38,235 nt of DNA, taken from IMG/VR virus record IMGVR_UViG_3300027985_000423, positions 1-38,235 of that record; one strand, written 5' to 3'. The stretch's first letter is position 1. Each line of letters opens with the position of its first letter. The stretch comes from a virus. Under the pieces are notes generated by a model that was not told the DNA's origin, did no database searches, and worked only from the letters and a program-made list of their open reading frames with translations. The position numbers were made by a program, and so were the translations under genes. Shown here piece by piece: positions 23,969-30,234 of the stretch.

Positions 23969-24329
23969 GATTCACTCCAAATAGCGTTAATGTTTTACCG
24001 TGGTCCCGCGTGTCCATAAGAATAATCGGAATCATGCCGAACCAAGCAAGGTTGGGCTTGTGTGGGCCGTCGGCTGGCTTGTTGACGATGTGGCGTTGGC
24101 CCGGGTAGTTCGTGGCGACGAGGAAGCGTGCGCCTGAATCGTAGACCATGCGAATGGCCCGCTTGATTTGGTTGTTCGTCATATATTCGAACGCATCTGG
24201 TACGATTATCATATCGACCTCTGGTAGAGGCTGCTGAAAGTCGTCCCTCCATAGGCGCGCGGTGGTGGAAATGCGCATACGCTTCATCAGGCGCACGAAC
24301 TCTGGTGTATGTGTCGGGTCGTGTGTCAT
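23943..24329 (-). CDS. Short methyltransferase-like protein lacking the cofactor motif
   Basis: A 128-residue protein. EVDMIIVPDAFEYMTNNQIKRAI, then YDSGARFLVATNYPG, then a run to NLAWFGMIPII, follow the second half of class I methyltransferase folds (a D-containing strand, helix, SGA-(R/K)-(F/Y)-L strand, then N-L with a P-rich turn). The glycine-rich AdoMet-binding motif expected in the first half is missing. It may be a degenerate or split enzyme, or a protein that reuses the fold. The neighbours are replication genes. Confidence in the family is low. Confidence 0.65.
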   Translation of the reverse strand: MTHDPTHTPEFVRLMKRMRISTTARLWRDDFQQPLPEVDMIIVPDAFEYMTNNQIKRAIRMVYDSGARFLVATNYPGQRHIVNKPADGPHKPNLAWFGMIPIILMDTRDHGKTLTLFGVNHGRRATAE

Positions 24330-24694
24330 CCCATTAAGTCCTTCATCTGCTTGCTCATATCCACCTCGACCTCCTCGACGAATTGGTTGCCGTAGAAATC
24401 CGAGATAGCGCTCACTACCGAACCCTCTATGTCTTTCGCGATGCTGTAGCGCAACTCACGAATGGCTCGGCGCACCTCCGCATCCACGTGCGTAATAATC
24501 AGGTCCGCCATTGCCTCCTGGATGCCATGGTCGAGAAGCGTAGTGTATAGCTCCATTGGAAGCTCGGTCTCGCCCATGTATAGTGCGAAGTCAACGTCAC
24601 CTTTCAGCGCGTCACGGCTCAACTCCATGATGTTTTTCTTTGGTACTTTTTTCGTCTTGTCTTTGTGGCCCTTACCGCCCAATTCCACGCTCAT
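24326..24694 (-). CDS. Hypothetical protein of the early minus operon
   Basis: A 122-residue protein starting at MSVELGGKG (24694), with GGAG ten bases upstream inside the preceding gene. It has a Lys-rich N-terminus (GHKDKTKKVPKKN), then helices (ELSRDALKGDVDFALYM and HVDAEVRRAIRELRYSI). It overlaps the next gene by four bases. It is not recognised. A DNA-binding basic arm is possible. Confidence 0.75.
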   Translation of the reverse strand: MSVELGGKGHKDKTKKVPKKNIMELSRDALKGDVDFALYMGETELPMELYTTLLDHGIQEAMADLIITHVDAEVRRAIRELRYSIAKDIEGSVVSAISDFYGNQFVEEVEVDMSKQMKDLMG

Positions 24695-25415
24695 TTTGCT
24701 TTCGCTCCAATGCGGCTGCCCACGCACTCGTCGTGTTGTCCGCGATTAGTTGATATACCCCGTCCTTGTTTTTCTCAGCGCCGTACGGTGCAACCGTATC
24801 GAGCCGCTGAATGTATACGTCCCCGCCGAGGACCTTAATCTTGTCGGCAACCTTGCCGTCAATCTGGTCCAACACTTCGAAGATAGCGCCCATTGAACCC
24901 TTGTGCGCCATTTGCAGCAAACCAGCGATAATGACCGATTTCACCTTCGGGTCACTTGGCGGAATGTCGCCCTTGTGGCTCACCGCTACGTCGATTTGCT
25001 TGGCTGAATCCATAATCAGCTTCACGAGAGCGCGAGGCTCGTCGTTCATCTTCTTCAGTGTATAGCGAAGACCTGAGGTCGCCGTGTCGTCGTCCTCGTC
25101 CTCTTGCTCCGGTTCCGCTCCGGTCGCCGGGGCCACACTGGATTCGGTCGTAGTGCCGCCGTTAATCGTAGCGACGCTATCGGCATACGGGAACAGGAAG
25201 TAGAATTTCGGATACTCCACCTCAATCTCCGCTGCGACCTTACCGTCCACACGAGCCAACGCCTCTTTAATGGCTGGCAGTTTACCGTTGGCGCACGCAC
25301 GGATAAGTGCGAATACCACGGCCTGTGATGACGTGTAGCTCTCGTCCTGCTCCATGGTAGCGAACTCGCTCCACGGCTTCTCGAGCATGTCCTTGAAATA
25401 CTCAGTAAGCTTCAT
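24672..25415 (-). CDS. Putative terminase small subunit-like protein with an internal duplication
   Basis: A 247-residue protein with the start at 25415 (AAGGAG seven bases upstream, TAATG overlap). It has two similar modules: residues around 30-62 (ALIRACANGKLPAIKEALARVDGKVA) and around 160-195 (GLLQMAHKGSMGAIFEVLDQIDGKVA), joined by an acidic linker (EPEQEDEDDD). The A-G-x-I-x-E-x-L-(D)-DGKVA pattern resembles phage small terminase and related DNA-recognition proteins. No HTH could be confirmed by eye. It sits far from the large subunit, beside the SF3 helicase, so another DNA-binding role is equally possible. Confidence 0.65.
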   Translation of the reverse strand: MKLTEYFKDMLEKPWSEFATMEQDESYTSSQAVVFALIRACANGKLPAIKEALARVDGKVAAEIEVEYPKFYFLFPYADSVATINGGTTTESSVAPATGAEPEQEDEDDDTATSGLRYTLKKMNDEPRALVKLIMDSAKQIDVAVSHKGDIPPSDPKVKSVIIAGLLQMAHKGSMGAIFEVLDQIDGKVADKIKVLGGDVYIQRLDTVAPYGAEKNKDGVYQLIADNTTSAWAAALERKQNERGIGR

Positions 25416-26767
25416 TACCACTCCTTCCCAAGCTTAGTCTGCTCCGCCTCTACCTTCGGCAGTGGCATCCCGCCCTTCAGACCGACGTGCATACCGTTGT
25501 CCAGTGACACCAGCGATTCGGCCTTCGTCTGCGAGTGGTCGAAGAAATACCACTTCTTCGTTCCGTCAGGCAAGCGCACAGTCTTGCGCTCTGCCCCACC
25601 AATCATTTTCATGGCCCGCTTCAGGTTGGTAACGCCCAGCGGAATCAACCCCTCGTTCGCGCACCAGCTCTCGTATGACATACGCAATAAGTGGTAATTG
25701 GTGAACGCCTCAACGCCATGCTCCTTCAAATACACGAAGAAAGCCTCCGCCGAATTCACGTCACTGTCGTAATCCGCCTTCGCAGCCATGGTAGCTGTGC
25801 TGAACTTGTACTGGTAGCGGTTGGCGGCGATGCGCTGCGCGGCCTCGAGTACGAGCTGAAGGAGGCCAGCGAGGAAGTCCGGCGTGAATGTCTTCTCCTC
25901 GAAATTTGGGTCGTCCTTGAAGTGATTGTTAAACGGCACAATCAGTGTACGGCGTCGCGCCCCCTCGGTCTTGTCTGAAAAGATAGGGATGTTATTCGCA
26001 TTGAAGATGTGATGCACGTCGCCCGTGATAGTCACCGCCTCCTGCGAGTGGAACTTGTGTACGAAGAATGGCTCGTGCGTACCGATAGCCTTGTAGCGCT
26101 CGGTGTCCTCCACCTTGCCCTCGCTGCTCTCACGACAGACATTACCCAGCACACCGTTAAGTCGCGGTGCGTCGCGGCCGTCCTCAATCGCCCCCACAGT
26201 CATGCTCGTGAAGTGATGCCCGATAATCTTGTACATCGCATTGAGCAATGCGCTCTTACCATTCGCACCACCACCCACGAACCAAATCACCCCACTGGGT
26301 TTTTTCGACATAAAAAGAGGCGCAAGCCCCTGTAGCATATCCCACGCCAAATCTTCATCGCCCACCGCCAACTCTTTCATATAATTCCACGCCTTAGCGC
26401 GTCCATTGCCGGTGTCTGGCACCACGCGAGTAGCGAACACCGCTTGCTTCGGGTCAAACCCCTGCACAAACTCCATGCGCTTAGCGTCCCACACCTTGTC
26501 GCCCATAGCGATGAGATGCGCGCGGTCCGTGAAGTCTGCTGCCGTGACGCGGAAGCGATGCTCCAGCTCGTTAATCTGCTGTTTCAGCGCCCCCGGATAT
26601 TTGCGATATACCACACGCGCAAATTCCTCGCTCGACATCGGCACATAGAAGCCGTCCACGTCTGTCTTAATCAGCGTGGAACCCTTGAAGTTAATGATGT
26701 CGGTGAGTGATTCGATAGCTTGATACCTCGCAAGCTTCGCATTCATTTTTGACTCATCCATAGTCAT
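25415..26767 (-). CDS. SF3 helicase (D5/phage primase C-terminal type)
   Basis: A 450-residue replication helicase. Walker A GGGANGKS is at residues 165-172. The B region GNVCRESSEG lies near 208-217. Motif C has HHIFNANNIP at 252-261 with the conserved Asn. The arginine finger TEGARRRTLIVPF is at 267-279. The first 150 residues fit the D5-N type helper domain. It lacks the PrimPol primase half that usually precedes this helicase in phage proteins of 700-900 residues, and no separate primase or DNA polymerase gene was seen. It probably opens the origin and loads host replication enzymes. The promoter is at 26873. Confidence 0.9.
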   Translation of the reverse strand: MTMDESKMNAKLARYQAIESLTDIINFKGSTLIKTDVDGFYVPMSSEEFARVVYRKYPGALKQQINELEHRFRVTAADFTDRAHLIAMGDKVWDAKRMEFVQGFDPKQAVFATRVVPDTGNGRAKAWNYMKELAVGDEDLAWDMLQGLAPLFMSKKPSGVIWFVGGGANGKSALLNAMYKIIGHHFTSMTVGAIEDGRDAPRLNGVLGNVCRESSEGKVEDTERYKAIGTHEPFFVHKFHSQEAVTITGDVHHIFNANNIPIFSDKTEGARRRTLIVPFNNHFKDDPNFEEKTFTPDFLAGLLQLVLEAAQRIAANRYQYKFSTATMAAKADYDSDVNSAEAFFVYLKEHGVEAFTNYHLLRMSYESWCANEGLIPLGVTNLKRAMKMIGGAERKTVRLPDGTKKWYFFDHSQTKAESLVSLDNGMHVGLKGGMPLPKVEAEQTKLGKEW

Positions 26768-26872
26768 TTTTGGAACCCCTTATTCCCTGTTAGTTTGTAT
26801 TACCGCCACCACGGCATCGGTCCAAGTTCCATTTCCATTTTTGTTACCGTCGGTTCAAGACTGGTACTACTG

Positions 26873-26901
26873 AATATAGTCCATTTTGGTCGGCCTGTAA
26901 A
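26873..26901 (-). promoter_or_regulatory. Promoter of the helicase operon
   Basis: The minus strand reads TTTACA, 17 bases, TATATT, five of six matches in both boxes. The transcript would start about 100 bases before the helicase start codon, giving a long leader. Confidence 0.7.
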
Positions 26902-27169
26902 GCCCCCACTGCTAGGGGTCAACAGAGGTCAAAAAACACCAGAAGTTCTTGTAGACCATATTCTGAGCTTACTGTCAAATAAGCCATTTTTGCAAAAAAT
27001 TTGGGGGAGTGGACCTAATAAGCATCTGTGTCGTCGCTTGATTTGCACCCCCCCCTTTAGGGTCAATCGGTTGCATTTACGTGCGCGCGCGCGTGCGGGG
27101 CTGGCCTCTCTGCACATATACACGTATGCGCATAACAGATACAAAAGGCCCTTTACTCGCATATGAGGC

Positions 27170-27198
27170 TTGACAATTCTACACGTATGGCGTAGTAT
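27170..27198 (+). promoter_or_regulatory. Strong early promoter of the plus-strand operon
   Basis: TTGACA, 17 bases, TAGTAT: a perfect -35 with a good -10. The leader to the first gene is about 55 bases and holds a hairpin (27207-27229). It probably uses the unmodified host polymerase. Confidence 0.85.
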
Positions 27199-27260
27199 GA
27201 GGGTATGGCGACGGGCCGAGGGCCTCGCCACGAATACTTAACAATTCAGAGGGTTTACAG

Positions 27261-27419
27261 ATGACGAAGAACAAAAATTCTTACGACAGTGGCGATATTA
27301 TTGCCGTGGTCGTATGCACCATTTTGGGCGCGGTCATTCTCTCGAGTGCCATTGACTTGGTACCAGTCGAGAACACCACGCCTAGTAACTATTTAAAACT
27401 TGAAGCCGAAAGGGGCTAA
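27261..27419 (+). CDS. Small single-pass membrane protein
   Basis: A 52-residue protein, first gene after the early promoter. Residues 1-11 are polar and basic, 13-33 form one clear transmembrane segment (IIAVVVCTILGAVILSSAI), then a short polar tail. The first immediate-early gene of a phage often acts on the host, for example at the membrane or as superinfection exclusion; here that is only position-based inference. The ribosome site is weak (GAGGG). Confidence 0.65.
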   Translation: MTKNKNSYDSGDIIAVVVCTILGAVILSSAIDLVPVENTTPSNYLKLEAERG

Positions 27420-27420
27420 A

Positions 27421-27768
27421 ATGTCTAAAAACACTACTATTCCAACCACTGTAAACAAAACCGACGCGAAAGAGGTAAAATTCTACCTTATCGAGTCAGA
27501 GCGATTCGCTACACCAGCGCAATGGCGCCTTATGGGCCGCCAGCCAGCGCCTAAGGCGATTACGACTGAGATGACCACTAAGAATGGTTACCAGTTCAAT
27601 ATCGTCGCAGAATCGCAGACAGAGGCTTACGACGCCGAAGCGCACGCCAAGCAAGTCGAAGCCGAGAAAGAGCGCAAGAAGCAAGAGCGCGAGTTGTTCA
27701 ATCTCTATATGAAGCACGAGATTGGCCGCGAAGCTTACATTGAAGCACTAGCACAACTCGACAAGTAA
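27421..27768 (+). CDS. Hypothetical early protein with charged coiled coil
   Basis: A 115-residue protein starting at ATG 27421, one base after the preceding stop. AAGGGG before it decides the start over an upstream TTG. A polar N-terminal part with KEVKFYLIESERFATPAQWRLMG is followed by a strongly charged helix (HAKQVEAEKERKKQERELFNLYMKHEIG). It is closed by its own terminator, so the first two early genes form a separate short transcript. Unknown function. Confidence 0.75.
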   Translation: MSKNTTIPTTVNKTDAKEVKFYLIESERFATPAQWRLMGRQPAPKAITTEMTTKNGYQFNIVAESQTEAYDAEAHAKQVEAEKERKKQERELFNLYMKHEIGREAYIEALAQLDK

Positions 27769-27787
27769 ACCCTCTACAATCCCTCGG

Positions 27788-27818
27788 AACGGTCCCAGCA
27801 ATGGGGCCGTTTTATTTT
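27788..27818 (+). terminator. Intrinsic terminator after the first early genes
   Basis: AACGGTCCC (27788-27796) pairs with GGGGCCGTT (27803-27811) with one G-U pair and a six-base loop, followed by TTATTTT. It isolates the putative origin region from early transcription. Confidence 0.85.
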
Positions 27819-27827
27819 GCCCAAAAA

Positions 27828-27845
27828 TAGAACAAAACTAGAACA
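27828..27845. repeat. TAGAACA tandem element, copy 3
   Basis: TAGAACA at 27828-27834 and 27839-27845, an 11-bp period. Differs from the capsid-gene copy at one base over 18. Confidence 0.7.
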
Positions 27846-27860
27846 TACGTATAGGCGCAC

Positions 27861-27954
27861 GTGTGTGTGTGAAAATATGCTCGTGTGTGTGTGCGTGCGC
27901 GCCCACGTACGCGATAACAGGGGTCGCGGACTATAAACTTGACGTGTGTGTGTG
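27861..27954. repeat. GT dinucleotide tracts (three)
   Basis: Three GTGTGTGTGTG tracts at 27861-27871, 27883-27893 and 27944-27954, two of them followed by GAAA. Between the last two is a GC-alternating stretch (GCGTGCGCGCCCACGTACGCG). They are Z-DNA-prone or protein-binding tracts. Confidence 0.8.
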
Positions 27955-27982
27955 AAATGTGGTCTCGCTACCTAGCTTTTTA

Positions 27983-28029
27983 CCCCAAAATATGGCCTAA
28001 TAACCCCAAAAAAGGCCCCAAAACACCCC
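27983..28029 (-). other. Potential G-quadruplex on the minus strand
   Basis: C4 runs at 27983-27986, 28004-28007, 28016-28019 and 28026-28029 are each followed by A-tracts on the plus strand. The minus strand thus has four GGGG runs with T-rich loops of 6, 8 and 17 bases. Confidence 0.6.
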
Positions 28030-28039
28030 AAAAACCGTT

Positions 28040-28214
28040 GTGTACACTTAGGGTCTCGTATTGTATAAAAACACTTATTTAATTTTATCTAATAGGAAAG
28101 GCCAAGTGTACACAAATTCACTAAGGGCGTTGTGGACACTTGACATAAAGGGTAAAATCCAAACCACCACTGTGTACAGTAAGTGTACACAAAAGTGTAC
28201 ACAAAAGTGTACAC
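28040..28214. repeat. GTGTACAC palindromic iterons
   Basis: Perfect GTGTACAC copies start at 28040, 28106, 28183, 28195 and 28207. Degenerate copies (GTGGACAC and GTGTACAG) lie at 28132 and 28172. The last three perfect copies are in direct tandem at a 12-bp period within AAGTGTACACAA units. This is the form of an iteron array bound by a dimeric initiator or repressor. Confidence 0.85.
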
Positions 28215-28375
28215 AAATTTCGATTCCACAACATTTTCCCCAACCTGTAAAGCAAAACCACCACACCACACCCACCAACGCCCACAAAAACCAATTCCAA
28301 AACATTCCAGCCCTGTTGTCAATTCCACACCACCATTCTGACCTCTGTTTTTCGCCATTTTCTCGACGACAAGGC

Positions 28376-28404
28376 TTGACAGGACCAGCAAAAGCCGCTA
28401 TAGT
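28376..28404 (+). promoter_or_regulatory. Main promoter of the long plus-strand operon
   Basis: TTGACA, 17 bases, TATAGT: a near-perfect consensus. A leader of about 115 bases runs to the ATG at 28525. It lies 160 bases after the last iteron, so initiation and transcription may be coordinated. Confidence 0.85.
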
Positions 28405-28524
28405 GGGCCGCAGAGCAAACCACTACAGCTCAGTACACGCTTTAAAGGACGAATCACCAAGCGTACGTACTTAAATCGTAGGTATACAACAAACCATTCA
28501 TACACACGTCACGAAGGAGGCGTT

Positions 28525-28734
28525 ATGAGTAAACCACTACTAAAAAGCGTACCTGCACGCGCAACCGCAGGGAACATTTCACTAATTTTACACTCTATGG
28601 ACGTGTACGACCGTCGAGCAGATAAAGCTCATACACGTGGCGACTTTAACCTCGCTATGCGTTATGCGAACTTTGTGGCCGACTTGGACGCGCTCGTAGC
28701 GATGTATAAAGGGCGTTTGCCCGAGGCCTACTAG
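28525..28734 (+). CDS. Small hypothetical protein
   Basis: A 69-residue protein with one of the best ribosome sites in the genome (AAGGAGG, four bases before ATG). It is helical throughout (SLILHSMDVYDRRADKAHTRGDFNLAMRYANFVADLDALVAMY). It could be a small helical-bundle regulator. First gene of the main plus-strand operon. Not recognised. Confidence 0.75.
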   Translation: MSKPLLKSVPARATAGNISLILHSMDVYDRRADKAHTRGDFNLAMRYANFVADLDALVAMYKGRLPEAY

Positions 28735-28737
28735 CAT

Positions 28738-28884
28738 ATGGGGAGCGAAATCGACTTAATTGGCGAGTGCGTGAACTCTATGGTGGACTTGCTATGGGAC
28801 AGGGGATTGATTCCCGAGGACGTAGAGGTTTCACACGTGGAACGTATACTCACAGAGGCATTAAACAAAATTCAAGGTCTTTAA
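28738..28884 (+). CDS. Small acidic helical protein
   Basis: A 48-residue protein beginning three bases after the preceding stop. It is acidic and amphipathic (GECVNSMVDLLWDRGL, then SHVERILTEALNKI). It has no strong ribosome site, so translation is probably coupled. No family recognised. Confidence 0.6.
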   Translation: MGSEIDLIGECVNSMVDLLWDRGLIPEDVEVSHVERILTEALNKIQGL

Positions 28885-28899
28885 GGAGGGCCTACACAT

Positions 28900-29265
28900 A
28901 TGCCAACAACACCATTCAACCAAGGTGAGGAAAAGACAAACGCTAAAAAGGGCGACGAAAAGCTGAAGTGTGGACACACTAAGGCGGACCACCTGCGTAT
29001 GGGCGAGGAGCTGCTTGAAGGGCTGCTCGGTCTCTCAGACGAGGAACGCACCGAGACGGAGACACACGAGGTCGAGGTCGGTTCTAAAGAGGAGGCGATT
29101 AACGCACTCGTGCAAGACCTGCCGTTTGAACAGGCGGTGAAGATTGCATCAGAGGTGCTTGGACGCGCAGTTGACGCTAATAACGGCGTCGGTATGCGTA
29201 TCGAGGGTATCCGCTCACGTGACAACTCGAAGGTCGTCATCACTGTAACGAGCGAAGAACTTTAA
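28900..29265 (+). CDS. Hypothetical protein next to the MoxR/VWA pair
   Basis: A 121-residue acidic protein with AAGGAGG ten bases before its ATG. It has a disordered charged N-terminus, one CGH group (KLKCGHTKADH) near residue 24, an acidic helix (EELLEGLLGLSDEERTETE), and a final small alpha/beta part with NALVQDLPFEQAVKIASEVLG and VVITVTSEEL. Its place directly before the ATPase suggests it belongs to the same module. Function unknown. Confidence 0.75.
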   Translation: MPTTPFNQGEEKTNAKKGDEKLKCGHTKADHLRMGEELLEGLLGLSDEERTETETHEVEVGSKEEAINALVQDLPFEQAVKIASEVLGRAVDANNGVGMRIEGIRSRDNSKVVITVTSEEL

Positions 29266-29293
29266 TCCATACACGAAGGAGTAAAACACTACT

Positions 29294-30232
29294 ATGGACC
29301 AACTACGTATAATCGAGGCGGCGCTTGTTGCGGACGTGCCGCTGCTTATCGAAGGCCACACTGGCTCAGGTAAGACATACACGATTATGGAACTCGCAAC
29401 CGCACGTAAAAAGACCTTGCACGTGATTAACGTGTCAGGCGAACTGACTGTTGATTCGATTCTCGGTCAACAGACGCTTATCGACGGTAACGTCGTATGG
29501 CGTGACGGAGTATTGACTACCGCTATGAAGAATGGCGATTGGGTGCTACTCGACGAGATGAACACGGCGCTACCAGAGGTGCTTACGGTCATTAACGGTA
29601 TTTTGGACGACTCACGTAGCGTGACACTGCCAAATGCTGAGAATGAGCGCGTGAAAGCACACGAAGACTTCCGCTTTATCGGTACACAGAACCCCGCTAC
29701 AGGCGAGTATGCCGGTACTGGGCGACTGAACTCGGCACTGCTTAACCGTATGATTAAGATTGAATTCTCTTATATGGACGCAAAAGAAGAGTTGAAGGCC
29801 CTTAAAAAGCACACCAAAGTGAGCGACGCAAGCGTGCGAGCCTTGGTCGATATTGCGAACTACACACGTCAGAACCTACAGGACAACCCAGTCTCCACAC
29901 GTGACTTGGTGAAGGTCCTCCGTCTGCGTGACGCCGGTAAGCTGTCGATACGAGACGCATTGACTTTCGTGCTTTCACAAAAGTATGAGCAGTCTGAGTA
30001 CGAAGACGTGCAACGCCGCTTTGACGACCGCTTGAGCAACTACGTTCGCTTTACCAACTACAACGAACAGGCCGACCCGTACGAGGAGCTGATGAAGATT
30101 CATCGCGAGAACCAAGAGGAGCGCCGTCGTATTCAGGAAGAAAAGCGTAACCTACGTGCCGAAGTTAAGCGTGAGCTGTTGAAGGACCTGCTTGGTAGCA
30201 AGTCTGAAGACGGCGTGCCAAAGGACTTTTAG
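29294..30232 (+). CDS. MoxR-type AAA+ ATPase
   Basis: A 312-residue protein. Walker A GHTGSGKT is at residues 21-28, Walker B VLLDEMN at 84-90, sensor-1 GTQNP at 130-134, and an arginine finger region SALLNRM near residue 152. A helical lid with VSTRDLVKVLRLRD follows. The last 80 residues are a charged coiled coil (ENQEERRRIQEEKRNLRAEVKRELLKDLL). MoxR/CobS-type ATPases work with a VWA-domain partner to remodel or mature a target protein. That partner is the next gene, two bases away. The target in this phage is unknown. Confidence 0.9.
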   Translation: MDQLRIIEAALVADVPLLIEGHTGSGKTYTIMELATARKKTLHVINVSGELTVDSILGQQTLIDGNVVWRDGVLTTAMKNGDWVLLDEMNTALPEVLTVINGILDDSRSVTLPNAENERVKAHEDFRFIGTQNPATGEYAGTGRLNSALLNRMIKIEFSYMDAKEELKALKKHTKVSDASVRALVDIANYTRQNLQDNPVSTRDLVKVLRLRDAGKLSIRDALTFVLSQKYEQSEYEDVQRRFDDRLSNYVRFTNYNEQADPYEELMKIHRENQEERRRIQEEKRNLRAEVKRELLKDLLGSKSEDGVPKDF

Positions 30233-30234
30233 CT

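Larger units (their letters stand above)
26768..27260. other. Divergent control region between the two early operons
   Basis: No supported gene in 493 bases. It carries the minus promoter (26873-26901) and the plus promoter (27170-27198). Between them are a C7 run (CACCCCCCC at about 27048), a CG-alternating tract (27080-27095, GTGCGCGCGCGCGTGC) that could adopt Z-form, and A/T-rich stretches. The plus transcript has a leader hairpin GGCGA/TCGCC (27207-27229). Confidence 0.7.
27819..28524. other. Putative replication origin and second plus-strand promoter region
   Basis: No supported gene in about 700 bases. In order it holds: a TAGAACA element (27828), GT tracts (27861-27954), C4 tracts (27983-28029), the GTGTACAC iterons (28040-28214), a G-poor segment of about 120 bases (28215-28335), the promoter (28376-28404), and a leader with an ACGCTT/AAGCGT inverted repeat (28437-28442 with 28459-28464). 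The mix of iterons, A/T-rich and strand-biased DNA between a terminator and a promoter fits an origin. The initiator would be the SF3 helicase or an unrecognised protein. Confidence 0.6.

Noticed and set aside
26795-27166. Plus-strand 123-codon frame in the divergent control region
   Set aside because: It covers both promoter areas, has no ribosome site and an irregular composition.
28061-28474. A 137-codon open frame across the origin region
   Set aside because: Low-complexity product (runs of KCTQ and HHTT-like residues) caused by the iterons and CA-rich DNA. It spans the consensus promoter at 28376 and has no ribosome site.
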